Origin: Massilia aquatica
GTDB lineage: Bacteria; Pseudomonadota; Gammaproteobacteria; Burkholderiales; Burkholderiaceae_D
Assembly (NCBI RefSeq): GCF_011682045.1
Contig: NZ_VVIW01000006.1
Location: 124,001 to 188,000 of the forward strand
Reading direction: 5' to 3'
DNA length: 64,000 bases
A program made the position numbers and the translations under genes. Within the stretch, counting starts at the first letter, position 1. Each line of letters opens with the position of its first letter. The notes below the pieces were generated by a model, which saw nothing but the letters and a program-made list of their open reading frames with translations, searched no databases and was not told where the DNA came from. Below are positions 1-9,888 of the stretch, in pieces.

Positions 1-1496
<1,496 letters not shown>

Positions 1497-1677
1497 AGAG
1501 GATGAGTGCGCAGGCCGGAAAACCGGCCGGATGAATGAATGAAGCACGCATTGTACCGACTCGGGACAGCTAGCACCCAATTTGCCGCCATTTAGGGCGC
1601 AAACCTCGGCTATAATTGCGGTCGATTCACGACACCGGGCCGGCCAAGGCGGGCGCCGATCGCCGAATCACAGCGTC

Positions 1678-1752
1678 CTCTCCGTAGCACAATGGATAGT
1701 GCACATGCCTCCTAAGCGTGGGATACAAGTTCGATTCTTGTCGGAGGGACCA
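1678..1752 (+). tRNA. tRNA-Arg (anticodon CCT)
   Basis: A 75-nt cloverleaf can be folded by eye. The acceptor CTCTCCG pairs with CGGAGGG (one G-U). The D-stem is GCAC/GTGC, the anticodon stem CATGC/GCGTG with loop CTCCTAA, a 4-nt variable loop follows, and the T-arm is ACAAG/CTTGT. The discriminator A and the encoded CCA end at 1752. The anticodon CCT reads AGG. The last 23 bases are repeated exactly at 3085-3107, marking this tRNA as an integration target. Confidence 0.93.
1730..1752 (+). repeat. att-like direct repeat, tRNA-proximal copy
   Basis: These 23 bases cover the T-loop to CCA end of tRNA-Arg and are identical to 3085-3107. The copy lies within the functional tRNA gene. Confidence 0.75.
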
Positions 1753-1866
1753 AAAATCCGTTGAAAATCAATAGCTTATGATTTTCTCGCGACAGGAGTG
1801 TGACAAAGAGTTATATACTCTCAGACACTAGAGCTGTAGAGGAATCAGCGTCGGTTGCTGTGCTTT

Positions 1867-1895
1867 GGCGGGTTCGATTCCCGCCGCCTTCACCA
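1867..1895 (+). other. tmRNA (ssrA) 3'-end-like fragment
   Basis: A T-arm GCGGG-TTCGATT-CCCGC is followed by CGCCTTC and ACCA, which resembles the 3' end of a proteobacterial tmRNA. No upstream tRNA-like half, mRNA-like domain or tag reading frame is present, so it is not a functional gene. Such fragments are left when an element integrates into ssrA. It could be the trace of a second, older element nested in or joined to the tRNA-Arg element. Confidence 0.45.
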
Positions 1896-2042
1896 CTAGA
1901 TAAGTTGTTGGCAGACCACGAAAGACAATGTAAGACCCTGATTTAATTGGGGATTCTTAGAAATCGAAAGTTGCCGGTTGTTGTCTTAGATAGTCTGTAC
2001 TTGTCGTCGCATTCACACGTAAATCACACGCGAGTGACACGC

Positions 2043-2073
2043 AAAAAAAGCCCGACTCTGCTCGGGCTTTTTT
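2043..2073. terminator. Rho-independent terminator (bidirectional)
   Basis: Stem GCCCGA/TCGGGC with a 6-nt loop, flanked by seven A on the left and a run of T on the right, so it can work in both directions. It separates the ssrA-like fragment from the lipoprotein gene. Confidence 0.75.
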
Positions 2074-2130
2074 ACGTCGATTGGGAATCTCATGTTACTG
2101 TAAGCCAATAAATATTTCTATAAGAAACTT

Positions 2131-2430
2131 ATGAAACGATACGCCTCTGCGCTCTTGCCCCTCGCCATCCTTTGCGCCTGTGACTCGAGCCGTCCGTCTG
2201 ATAGCCTGATTGTGGAGGCCGTTGCGTCAAAAATTGCTTTTGTTGGCGGTACTCCGGACCAGATCAGCCTTGTCAAAAACGGGAGCGTGAGCGATGTTTC
2301 CTGTTCAGCGGGTGAAATAACCACTTGCGACTTCGAGATCAACAAAGTCAAACATACTGCTCTGTTCGCGAAAACTCGATATGGGCGCTGGGCGATTGCA
2401 TACCCCTTCCGCATGAAGGCGTATCCGTAA
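2131..2430 (+). CDS. Small predicted lipoprotein, unknown function
   Basis: The product is 99 residues. It begins MKRYASALLPLAILCACDSS, a basic N-terminus, hydrophobic core and lipobox-like ILCAC, so export and lipidation are likely. The mature part is short with two further cysteines (near residues 56 and 64) that could form a disulfide. I recognise no domain. The upstream region is AT-rich with no strong ribosome binding site. It is cargo of the decayed tRNA-Arg element, and a comparison with related genomes would show whether it is ever kept outside such islands. Confidence 0.6.
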   Translation: MKRYASALLPLAILCACDSSRPSDSLIVEAVASKIAFVGGTPDQISLVKNGSVSDVSCSAGEITTCDFEINKVKHTALFAKTRYGRWAIAYPFRMKAYP

Positions 2431-2578
2431 TCGTCAATCGCAACGGCGAGACACGTCAACAGATCGAAGTCCATATCTACAAGCGGTCGGCCGGCGCCGC
2501 GATCAGCGCGCACCCCCAGGACTGGCGTAATCTACCAGCCGGCCAGCCTCGTTCTTCACGCGCTCGAATCCGGTTAAC

Positions 2579-3061
2579 GTGCACCGACCGTCGGCCGCCC
2601 ACACTATATGCGGCTCGAACAATTCGAGTAGAGGCCTGGGTGGGCGCATAGTCCTCACTCCCAGGTCGGCCAACCTAAAGGCTGCAGCGCGTCTGCCGGC
2701 AGAGGTGATCTCCGCGATCAGCCTAGGCCCCGACAAATTCACTATCGACGATTTCGCCAAGTATTTTCCCGACTCGCCCTGGCTGAAGAAGCAGCTGGCG
2801 CCGGCTGGGTCGACCTTCAGAGAAATCGCAGCAACGTGGCTGCTCCTAGCCGGACAGGAGCTGGCCGAGACGTCGGTCAAGGAATACCGCAACACGCTCA
2901 ATCGTTACTTTCTGCCAGTGTTCGGCGAGAAGCAGATCGCCACGATCACGTACGAGGATTTGTCGTTGCACATGGCGGCGGCCGACATCGCCAGCCTACG
3001 CACTGTCAACAACGTTATGATCCCCCTGCGCTGTCCTACTGGGCGAGGTTGCTGCAAATAA
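2579..3061 (+). pseudogene. Truncated tyrosine-recombinase integrase (N-terminal part)
   Basis: From about residue 25 the frame resembles phage integrases: an arm-type DNA-binding stretch ending near DDFAKYFPDSP, then a SAM-like core-binding domain with FREIAATWLLLAGQ and SVKEYRNTLNRYFLPVFGEK. The frame stops at 3061, before any catalytic Arg-His-Arg-Tyr domain, only 24 bases from the distal att repeat. A full integrase would be about 350-400 residues. The first 20 or so residues do not look native, so the true 5' end is probably lost too. This is the degraded integrase of the tRNA-Arg element. Confidence 0.65.
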
Positions 3062-3084
3062 TGCCTAAATGTGCCTTCCACAAA

Positions 3085-3107
3085 TTCGATTCTTGTCGGA
3101 GGGACCA
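3085..3107 (+). repeat. att-like direct repeat, distal copy
   Basis: Exact 23-bp copy of the tRNA-Arg 3' end (1730-1752). With one mismatch the match extends about 5 bp further upstream. It marks the far border of the remnant element. The 235 bases after it, to 3342, show no gene I can support. Confidence 0.75.
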
Positions 3108-3342
3108 TTGTTTCAGTTTGCCCGCACCCGCCTGTCTCCTTCAGCCTGGCGCAATTGATGCCCCCGGAAAACGGTTTTCGTCCGCTCAGTCAGCTGGGGA
3201 GCTATTTCTGCCTGGATCTCTTGCGCAACAGGCGCCGCTCTTGCTTGCTGCATGACGGACTGGCCGCCCTATCCACATACTGGTTCGCTGACACCCTTAC
3301 CCGGCTGTATCCATGCAAACCGGGCGGGCGCAAACCGTGCCG

Positions 3343-4278
3343 TCAGCCCGGCGCGCGCAGCGGCACGAACCGTTTCCACAGCTTGCGCACCTTGCCGTCG
3401 CCCTGCGCGGCGCGTCCGGCCAGGTAGCCGCGCACGAATGCGGCTCCCTCGGCCAGAGCGGCATCGCCCTCGCTTAACTGCCCCAGCAGGCCGGCGGCCA
3501 CGCTGGCATCGTTCATCAAGCCGAGTTCATCCTGCAAGCTGGCCAGCGCGCTGACATACGGACGCACGGTTTTGTGCGGATACAGCGAGGCGAAAAACTC
3601 GGCGGCGTAGCGGGTTTTCTTGGCGGCGATGCGGACCCGGTGGCGCGCTTCGGGATCGGCCTGCTTCAGTTTGCGCCCGCGCTTGAGCAGGCGCTGCTGG
3701 TCCTTCTCGAGAATGCCTTTGGCAAAGTCGGCGATGCGCATCTTGAGCCGCGCCCGGTCGGCCGGCAACTGCATTGCGCGCCAGCCGCGCTCGTCCAGCC
3801 AGCGCTCCAGGTGGCCGATCAGGTCCTGGTAGCGCTCGGACCCGACCGCCTCGCCGGCTGCGGCATGCAGCGCGTTGGCCTTGTCGGCGGCGGCCAGTTG
3901 CACCGGCACCAGCGGCGCCAGCGCCTCGACGCTGCCGCTGATCGCCGGCAAGGTCGAGCCGGCCAAGACATCCCAGTCACGCGCCGGTCCGAGTTGCGCC
4001 ACCAGCCAGTCGAGCTCCGCGCGCAACGCCACCGGCAGGCTGAGCGCGTCGTCGAACATGCCCAGCGCCGCACGCAGGCGGCGCAGGCCGACCCGCATCT
4101 GATGCAGGCTCTCGACATCGTGGTACTTGATGACCCCGGTTTCGTTGGCTTCGATCTGGTCGAGGCAATTGCGCATGATCGCCTGGAAGGCTTTCTCGAC
4201 GTTCATGCGCGGCGACAGCTTGAGCGCATGCGCCTTGACTGCCTTGGGTGTGGTGGGAAATCTGACTGCGGTATCCAT
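3343..4278 (-). CDS. CHAD domain-containing protein
   Basis: The product is 311 residues. The CHAD signature is visible: an N-terminal helix with FQAIMRNCLDQIEANE, then HQMRVGLRRLRAALGMFDD with conserved His and Arg/Lys, and later HRVRIAAKKTRYAAEFFASL. CHAD is an alpha-helical fold with conserved basic residues that binds polyphosphate and is often fused to or near a CYTH triphosphatase. No CYTH domain is present here. The start at 4278 has an AAGGAGG ribosome binding site about 11 bases upstream. It is read in the same direction as mscS, 77 bases downstream of it. Confidence 0.85.
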   Translation of the reverse strand: MDTAVRFPTTPKAVKAHALKLSPRMNVEKAFQAIMRNCLDQIEANETGVIKYHDVESLHQMRVGLRRLRAALGMFDDALSLPVALRAELDWLVAQLGPARDWDVLAGSTLPAISGSVEALAPLVPVQLAAADKANALHAAAGEAVGSERYQDLIGHLERWLDERGWRAMQLPADRARLKMRIADFAKGILEKDQQRLLKRGRKLKQADPEARHRVRIAAKKTRYAAEFFASLYPHKTVRPYVSALASLQDELGLMNDASVAAGLLGQLSEGDAALAEGAAFVRGYLAGRAAQGDGKVRKLWKRFVPLRAPG

Positions 4279-4355
4279 ATGGCACGTTCCTCCTTGAAGA
4301 CATTGTGCGCGGAAACGTCATGCGATGCCATTTCGTTACCGCAGCAAAAGACTAT

Positions 4356-5497
4356 TCAGGACGGCTGCTTGCGCGTCAATACGACGTTGTGCAGCGCCGC
4401 CGGCTTGGCGGACGCGGCCGGCCTGGCATTGTCGGGACGCGCCACCCGCTCGATCAGCATATGGCGCGATGCCCCGACCGTGGACACCCCCAGTTCCTCG
4501 AAGGCCTCCATGGCGTCGAGCAAAATGGCCTGCTGGATATCCATGTAGCGACCGTAGGAAGGATCGAGCACATGGAACACAACATCGAACTCGAGCGCTT
4601 CCTGGGTCACGCTTTTCAGGTGCACGCGGTCGTAGCGCACGCCTTCCTGGCGCTCGATGATGGCGCGCAGCACACCCGGCACCTGGGCCGCCTGCGCCCT
4701 GGTGGTCGACGGATTGGCGCGCAACAAGAACTGCACGCGCCGGGTCGACATGCGCTTGAAGTTGCGCAAGGTGTTTTTCAGCAACTCGGCGTTGGCGATC
4801 ACAATCTGCTCGCCGCTGTCGGAGCGGATGCGGGTGGTCTTCAGGCCCACGTGTTCCACATTGCCGGAAAAGCCGGCGACGCTGATCGAGTCGCCCACTT
4901 CAAACGGCTTGTCGACGGCGATCGACAGCGAAGCGAACAGGTCGCCCAGCACATTTTGCACCGCCAGCGCCACCGCGATGCCGCCGATGCCCAGGCTGGC
5001 TACCAGGGTCGAGACATCGATGCCGACGTTCGACAGCACGGCCAGGAAAAACACCACCCACAGCACGGTTTTGAGCACCCAGACCATGAGCGTGTTGGCC
5101 ACGGTGGCGGGCGCGTCGGGCGCACTGGCGCGGCTGCGGAAGTAGCGCTGCGCACCGACGCTGAGCGCGCGGTCCAGATACAAGGCCAGCTGCGCGCCAA
5201 GGGTAATGAACCACAGGTGGCGCACGCGCTCGGACCACGGCGCGCCGAGGTCGAGCACGGTCAGCCCGAGCAGCAGCGCGGTGATCATCAGCGCCAGCTT
5301 GCTGGTACGCGCCAGGGTGGCCTTGAGCAATTCGGCAGCCGGCCGGTCGGCCCTGCCTGCTCGCTCAGCTTGGCCAGGTGGTGGCGGAACAGCACCACGG
5401 CGCCGTGCAGGATGACATAGCTGCCCACGGCCACGCCAGCGGCGAGCAGCCAGTTGCCAGGATCGATCCCCGCCAGCGGGGAGGTAAAGGTACGCAT
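4356..5497 (-). pseudogene. mscS: MscS-family mechanosensitive channel, apparent single-base frameshift
   Basis: The gene is read in two frames. The N-terminal part starts at an ATG at 5497 (MRTFTSPLAG) with AAGGAG about 12 bases upstream. It encodes a membrane segment and runs to about LAKLSEQAG near 5355. The MscS body continues one frame away from about AAELLKATLART near 5340. It has transmembrane helices, the pore-lining TM3 region (VASLGIGGIAVALAVQNVLG), the beta domain (DKPFEVGDSISV) and a cytoplasmic C-terminus. One base change would restore about 380 residues. An ATG at 5330 could also start a shortened 324-residue channel lacking the first helix. Such channels open under hypo-osmotic stress. 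Loss or sequencing error cannot be told apart here. Confidence 0.8.
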
Positions 5498-5615
5498 ATC
5501 CAAATTGGGTCTCCTTCGAATGCGGTGGCCGGCTTGAGGCAAGCCGCCCGAAAGCCGCAGCCTACAAGCTCAGCATGAATGCTGTCGCACATTTCAGTAA
5601 GGAAACCCCAGCTCG

Positions 5616-6116
5616 TCATCGACCTTCCCCGGCTGGCGCCTGGGGCGAAGCGAGCGGCGCCGCCGGTGCGCGGGTTGCCGCCGGCCGTTCGGACAGCGGC
5701 GCAACAGGCGAGGCTGGCGGCAGGCGCGCAGCGAGGCTGTTGATCTGGGCTCCCAGATACACGCCATGGCCCGCAATGGCAACAAACACAGTCGTGGCAA
5801 TCCCGACGCACCACTTCATGTTACTCATCAACGCGGCATTGACGTCCGCTCGTAATCTGTCCATTTTTTCGTTCAGCGCCAGACGCAATTCGTTCAGTTC
5901 GGAACGAAGCTTGTCCACTTTTTCGTGCATATCGAGGCGCAACTCGGCCAGGTCGGCCTTGGTAGCCAAGGTCGGCAAGATGGTGTCGAAACGCGTTTCA
6001 AGCACGGTAAGGCGGCGGTCAAGCGCGAAATCATGGGGCGGGCCTCCACCGCCGGCAAGCGGCGCCCCTTGCTTGCCAGGCTCCGGCGGTCCGTTGGGCA
6101 CGGCGTTCATACTCAT
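5616..6116 (-). CDS. Coiled-coil protein with one membrane segment (paralogue 1)
   Basis: The product is 166 residues, function unknown. The N-terminal 45 residues (MSMNAVPNGPPEPGKQGAPL onward to LDRRLTVLETRFDTI) are nearly identical to the next gene upstream. A heptad/hendecad coiled coil follows (KVDKLRSELNELRLALNEKM), then one hydrophobic helix at about 100-120 and a Pro/Ala-rich tail. The start at 6116 has GGAG seven bases upstream. The layout resembles small DUF1640- or apolipophorin-like coiled-coil membrane proteins, but I cannot name a family. Confidence 0.65.
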   Translation of the reverse strand: MSMNAVPNGPPEPGKQGAPLAGGGGPPHDFALDRRLTVLETRFDTILPTLATKADLAELRLDMHEKVDKLRSELNELRLALNEKMDRLRADVNAALMSNMKWCVGIATTVFVAIAGHGVYLGAQINSLAARLPPASPVAPLSERPAATRAPAAPLASPQAPAGEGR

Positions 6117-6250
6117 CTACATTCTCCAGTTTGTCGCGGCGCGCGACGCACCATTAATCGTAAGCGTGTACGTTTGCAGTCACTGTACTTTCCACGCGCA
6201 TCTTGTGGTAAGTCGAGCAAGGTTCAGTGGAGGGGAATACATTGAAAAAC

Positions 6251-6832
6251 TCAACGCTGTGTGGGCGGCGAACCATCAGGTACCGGGCGATGAGGAGTGG
6301 GCGTCAATGGCGCGGTGATGACAGGCAGACGGGCAGAGAGATGGCTGATCTGATTACTGACCTGATTACTGAAATGAATAAAGACACCGACAAAGCTGAA
6401 TATAACGGTGATAGCAAGTGCACCGAACCACATCATCGCCTTCATCAAGGTAGCATGCACCTCATTGCGCAACATCACCATTTCTTCGCGAAGATCCGAC
6501 GCTAATTCACTCATTTCCCCGCGCAATTCGCAACCCAGCGCATCTATTTTTCCACGTAATCCGGAACCCAGCGCATCTATTTTTCCACGCAATCCGGAAC
6601 CCTCTGCGTCTATTTTTCCAAGCAACTCAGATCGTATTTTCTCCACCTCCAGTCGCAAGGCACCCAAGTCGGCCTTGGTAGCCAAGATAGGCACGATGGT
6701 GTCGAAACGCGTTTCAAGCACGGTAAGGCGGCGGTCTAGCGCGAAATCATGGGGCGGGCCTGCACCGCCGGCAAGCGGCGCCCCTTGCTTGCCAGGCTCC
6801 GGTGGCCCGTTGGGCACGGCATTCATACTCAT
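6251..6832 (-). CDS. Coiled-coil protein with one membrane segment (paralogue 2, 11-residue repeats)
   Basis: The product is 193 residues, a tandem paralogue of the gene at 5616-6116 with the same proline-rich N-terminus. The coiled coil carries three near-identical 11-residue repeats (GKIDAEGSGLR, GKIDALGSGLR, GKIDALGCELR) plus two degenerate ones, encoded by 33-bp DNA repeats at 6540-6625. One hydrophobic helix and a short Pro-rich tail follow. I prefer the ATG at 6832 because the one at 6838 directly abuts the GGGAG ribosome binding site, and 6832 matches the paralogue. The upstream regions of both genes are also similar, so the duplication included the promoter. Confidence 0.65.
   Translation of the reverse strand: MSMNAVPNGPPEPGKQGAPLAGGAGPPHDFALDRRLTVLETRFDTIVPILATKADLGALRLEVEKIRSELLGKIDAEGSGLRGKIDALGSGLRGKIDALGCELRGEMSELASDLREEMVMLRNEVHATLMKAMMWFGALAITVIFSFVGVFIHFSNQVSNQISHLSARLPVITAPLTPTPHRPVPDGSPPTQR
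6540..6625 (-). repeat. 33-bp tandem repeats inside the coiled-coil gene
   Basis: About two and a half units of 33 bp, with shared core GCATCTATTTTTCCACG on the plus strand. They encode the 11-residue repeats of the gene at 6251-6832. The unit length is a multiple of three, so copy-number change would alter coiled-coil length without breaking the frame. Confidence 0.7.
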
Positions 6833-6974
6833 CGACATCTCCCTGCTGGCACGGCACGCGCCGCGCCATCAAAGATAGTCTAGTACGATTGACCTCGTCG
6901 CGCTTTCCATCCGCGTCTTGTCGTAAATCAGACCAGGTACGGATGAGGGGAACCAATCAAGAAAAGTAGAGCGC

Positions 6975-7367
6975 TCAGGCCGGCACGATCGCCGTCACCT
7001 CGATTTCCACCCGCGCCCGGTCCTCGATCAGGCCGGCCACCTGCACCGCCGTCATCGCCGGAAAATGCCTGCCGATCACATCGCGATACGCAGCCCCGAC
7101 CTCCTTGTGCGCGCCAAGGTACTCATGCTTGTCGAGCACATACCACGTCATGCGCACGATGTGCTCCGGCCGCGCGCCGGCCTCGGCCAGCACGTCGACC
7201 ACATTCTGCAGCGCCTGCCGCACCTGTCCGGCGAAGTCATCCGTGTGGAACACGCCCTGCCCGTCCCAGCCGATCATGCCGCTCACACACACCGTGCGTC
7301 CGCTGGCCGCCACCCCGTTCGAATAGCCGCGCGCGCGCGCCCAGCCTTCCGGTTGTAAAAAGTCCAT
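6975..7367 (-). CDS. RidA/YjgF-family enamine/imine deaminase
   Basis: The product is 130 residues, the usual size for this trimeric family. It ends in the typical strand RVEIEVTAIVPA, and the arginine of EDRARVEIE corresponds to the substrate-binding Arg of RidA. The family hydrolyses reactive enamines and imines. It is the last gene of the CoA-ligase/hydroxylase operon, 1 nt after the acyl-CoA dehydrogenase. There it could release ammonia from the 2-amino-cyclohexene intermediate of anthranilate breakdown. That role is inferred from context; the family call is secure. Confidence 0.85.
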   Translation of the reverse strand: MDFLQPEGWARARGYSNGVAASGRTVCVSGMIGWDGQGVFHTDDFAGQVRQALQNVVDVLAEAGARPEHIVRMTWYVLDKHEYLGAHKEVGAAYRDVIGRHFPAMTAVQVAGLIEDRARVEIEVTAIVPA

Positions 7368-7368
7368 G

Positions 7369-8532
7369 CTATCCCTTCCCTTCCGGCGCCGCCGTTGCCA
7401 CCACCTCGCGCAGCAGCTCGCGCGCGATGATCAATTGCTGCACTTCGGTGGCGCCTTCATAAATGCGCAGTGCCCGGATTTCGCGGTACAGCCGCTCCAC
7501 CGGATGCTCGCTGACCACGCCCATCCCGCCGAACATCTGCAGCGCCGCGTCGATGACCTTCTGCGCCGTTTCGGTGGCCGTCATCTTGGCCATCGCCGCT
7601 TCCTTGGTGACCTTGCGGCCCTGGTCGCGCTGCCACGCCGCGCGGTACGTCAGCAGCGCGGCCGCGTCGATCCCGGTCGCCATCTCGGCCAGCCTGGCCT
7701 GCGTGAGCTGGAAGTCGGCCAGGGTCTGGCCGAACATCTTGCGCGTGCTGGCATGCGCGATCGCCTCGTCAAACGCGCGCCGCGCAAAACCCAGCGCCGC
7801 CGCCGCCACCGAGGTGCGGAACACATCGAGCGTGGCCATCGCCACCTTGAAGCCCTGCCCCGCCTCGCCCAGGCGCTGCGAGCCTGGGACGCGGCAGCCA
7901 TCGAAACGCAGCCGCGCCAGCGGATGCGGCGCGATCACCTCGATCCGTTCTGCCACCGACAAGCCCGGCGTAGCGGCATCGACGATGAACGCGCTGATCC
8001 CGCGTGCGCCGGGCGCCTCGCCGGTGCGCGCAAACACCACGTAGAAGTCGGCGATGCCGCCATTCGAAATCCAGGTCTTCTCGCCATTCAAGACATAGTC
8101 GTCGCCGTCGCGTAGCGCAGCGCACTGCATCGCCGCCACGTCCGACCCGGCCTGCGGCTCGGACAGCGCAAACGCCGCAATCGCCTCGCCGCGCGCCACG
8201 CGCGCCAGGTAGCGCTCCTTGTTGGCGGCGCTGCCGAACAGCGAAATCGCGCCCGATCCCAGGCCCTGCATGGCAAACGCAAAGTCGGCCAGCCCATCGT
8301 GGCGCGCCAGCGTTTCGCGGATCAGGCAAATGGCGCGCGTGTCGATGCTGCCAACCGCATGATCGAGCCAGCCGCCCGCGCCGAGTTGACGCACCAGCGT
8401 GCGGCAGGCGTCGTCGACATCGCGTCCGTGCGCCGGCGCCAGAGTGGCGCTGGCCCAGGCGTCGAGCTGTTGCTCCAGCGCGGCGTGCCTGGCGTCGAAA
8501 AAGGGCCAGTCCAGATAGGTTTTGTCAGCCAT
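7369..8532 (-). CDS. Acyl-CoA dehydrogenase family protein
   Basis: The product is 387 residues. The FAD acyl-CoA dehydrogenase features are clear: [33 protein letters not shown], and near the C-terminus [19 protein letters not shown], whose Glu is the usual catalytic base. I chose ATG 8532 ([12 protein letters not shown]) because GAGGGGG precedes it, although the frame is open further upstream into the preceding gene. The start lies 1 nt from the stop of the crotonase-like gene, so the two are translationally linked. In this operon it probably oxidises an alicyclic acyl-CoA made by the hydroxylase/reductase. Substrate is inferred. Confidence 0.9.
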   Translation of the reverse strand: MADKTYLDWPFFDARHAALEQQLDAWASATLAPAHGRDVDDACRTLVRQLGAGGWLDHAVGSIDTRAICLIRETLARHDGLADFAFAMQGLGSGAISLFGSAANKERYLARVARGEAIAAFALSEPQAGSDVAAMQCAALRDGDDYVLNGEKTWISNGGIADFYVVFARTGEAPGARGISAFIVDAATPGLSVAERIEVIAPHPLARLRFDGCRVPGSQRLGEAGQGFKVAMATLDVFRTSVAAAALGFARRAFDEAIAHASTRKMFGQTLADFQLTQARLAEMATGIDAAALLTYRAAWQRDQGRKVTKEAAMAKMTATETAQKVIDAALQMFGGMGVVSEHPVERLYREIRALRIYEGATEVQQLIIARELLREVVATAAPEGKG

Positions 8533-8533
8533 T

Positions 8534-9388
8534 TCAATCCCCCTCGAACACCGGGCGCTGCTTGGCCACGAAGGCGTGATAGGCGCGGTGAAAGTCATTG
8601 GTGGCCATGCAGATGGCCTGGGCCTGCGCTTCGGCCTCGATGGCTTCGTCCACGCCCATGTTCCACTCCTGCTGCAGCATTTTCTTGGTCATGCCATGCG
8701 CGAAGGTCGGCCCGGATGCGAGCGATGCGGCCAGCGCCTGTGCGTCGGCCAGCAGCGCATCGGGCTCGCTGATACTGTTGAAGAAGCCCCAGCGTTCGGC
8801 TTCAAGGCCCGACATCGAGCGCCCCGTGTACAGCAGTTCGGCGGCGCGTCCCTGCCCGATCACGCGCGGCAGCAGCGCGCACGCGCCCATGTCGCAGCCG
8901 GCCAGACCGACCCGCGTAAACAGAAACGCTGTCTTGCTGCGCGCAGTGCCAAGCCGCATGTCCGACGACAGCGCCAGGATCGCGCCGGCGCCGGCGCAGA
9001 TGCCGTCGACCGCGCTGATCAGCGGCTGCGGGCAGGCCCGCATTGCTTTTACCAGGTCGCCCGTCATGCGCGTGAATGCCAGCAGGCCCGGCATGTCGAG
9101 CTGCGTCAAGGGCCCGATGATGTCGTGCACATCGCCGCCCGAACAAAAATTCTCGCCCGCGCCGGTAATCACCACCGTCTTCACATCGTCGGCATACGCC
9201 AGTGCGCGAAACAGGTCGCGCAGCTCGGCGTAGGAATCGAAGGTGAGCGGATTTTTGCGCTCGGGGCGGTTCAGGGTCAGGGTTGCCACTGCGCCCTCGA
9301 CCTCGAAACGGAAATGGGTGGCCTGGTACGACGCCAGCGCGCTGCGGTTGCCGGGCAGCTGCTGCGCCTGGCCTGGGAGGTAACGCAT
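8534..9388 (-). CDS. Enoyl-CoA hydratase/isomerase (crotonase) family protein
   Basis: The product is 284 residues with a crotonase fold. The oxyanion-hole stretch is [11 protein letters not shown] and the helix region [20 protein letters not shown]. By eye alignment, the two catalytic glutamates of classical enoyl-CoA hydratase are not conserved (Ile and a non-acidic residue). It may therefore be an isomerase, hydrolase or ring-processing member rather than a plain hydratase. The start at 9388 has AAGGAA just upstream and lies 8 nt after the MarR gene. It probably processes the ring-reduced CoA ester in this operon. Confidence 0.85.
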   Translation of the reverse strand: MRYLPGQAQQLPGNRSALASYQATHFRFEVEGAVATLTLNRPERKNPLTFDSYAELRDLFRALAYADDVKTVVITGAGENFCSGGDVHDIIGPLTQLDMPGLLAFTRMTGDLVKAMRACPQPLISAVDGICAGAGAILALSSDMRLGTARSKTAFLFTRVGLAGCDMGACALLPRVIGQGRAAELLYTGRSMSGLEAERWGFFNSISEPDALLADAQALAASLASGPTFAHGMTKKMLQQEWNMGVDEAIEAEAQAQAICMATNDFHRAYHAFVAKQRPVFEGD

Positions 9389-9396
9389 GGTATTCC

Positions 9397-9888
9397 TTAT
9401 TGAAGATGCTGTTTCATTTGCGAGAGCAGCGCGATGAGCTGCCCTTTGTCGTCGGGCGACATATCCTTAAGCAGGTCGGCGATCCACTCCTCGTGCACTA
9501 CCGCCATTCTGGCAAACGCGGTATGGCCCTCTTGCGTGAGCTTGACGCTGTAGGCGCGCCGGTCTTTCGGGTCGGGCACGCGCACCACCAGCGCCTCTTG
9601 TTCCAGCTGGTCGGTGATGCCGGTGATGTTCCCGCCGGTGACCATCATGCGTTTGGACAGTTCGCCCATGCGCAGCCCGTCCGGATGGCGCTCCAGCTGC
9701 GCCATCAGATCGAAGCGCGGCAGGGTGATGTCGAAGGTCGTGCGCAGGCGGCTGCGGATTTCGTTCTCGATGCGCACCGTGCACGAAAGCATGCGCAGCC
9801 ACAGCTTGAGCGACTGGTGATGGTCTTGCGTCAGGCGGCTGGCCAGGTCCAGCCCCGCGCCGCCATGTTCTTGATTGATCTCGTCCAT
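9397..9888 (-). CDS. MarR-family transcriptional regulator
   Basis: The product is 163 residues. The winged helix-turn-helix is visible: [40 protein letters not shown] for the recognition region, and wing [18 protein letters not shown] with the conserved DxRxxxxxLT-like pattern. The start ATG at 9888 overlaps the stop of the hydroxylase gene (TGATG). MarR proteins of this kind usually repress aromatic-degradation operons and release DNA on binding the aryl-CoA or free acid. Here it sits inside the operon it probably controls through the palindrome at 13942-13963. Confidence 0.88.
   Translation of the reverse strand: MDEINQEHGGAGLDLASRLTQDHHQSLKLWLRMLSCTVRIENEIRSRLRTTFDITLPRFDLMAQLERHPDGLRMGELSKRMMVTGGNITGITDQLEQEALVVRVPDPKDRRAYSVKLTQEGHTAFARMAVVHEEWIADLLKDMSPDDKGQLIALLSQMKQHLQ

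Larger units (their letters stand above)
1753..2130. other. Non-coding stretch between tRNA-Arg and the lipoprotein gene
   Basis: These 378 bases hold the ssrA-like fragment (1867-1895) and a terminator hairpin (2043-2073). I see no convincing coding frame. The rest is AT-richer than the surroundings, as expected for acquired DNA. Confidence 0.5.
1730..3107 (+). mobile_element. Decayed integrative element in the tRNA-Arg gene
   Basis: The element is bounded by a 23-bp perfect direct repeat (28 bp with one mismatch) of the tRNA 3' end at 1730-1752 and 3085-3107. Tyrosine integrases typically leave this pattern when they restore the tRNA gene. Inside are a small lipoprotein gene, an integrase fragment with only the N-terminal domains, and a stretch resembling the 3' end of tmRNA. 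The integrase lacks its catalytic half, so the element should be immobile. No other mobility gene is seen in the 1.3 kb. The fragment inventory suggests internal deletion of a larger island, which is inference. Confidence 0.7.

Noticed and set aside
6540-6625. 33-bp tandem repeats considered as CRISPR or promoter repeats
   Set aside because: They are directly tandem, have no spacers and encode 11-residue coiled-coil repeats in frame.
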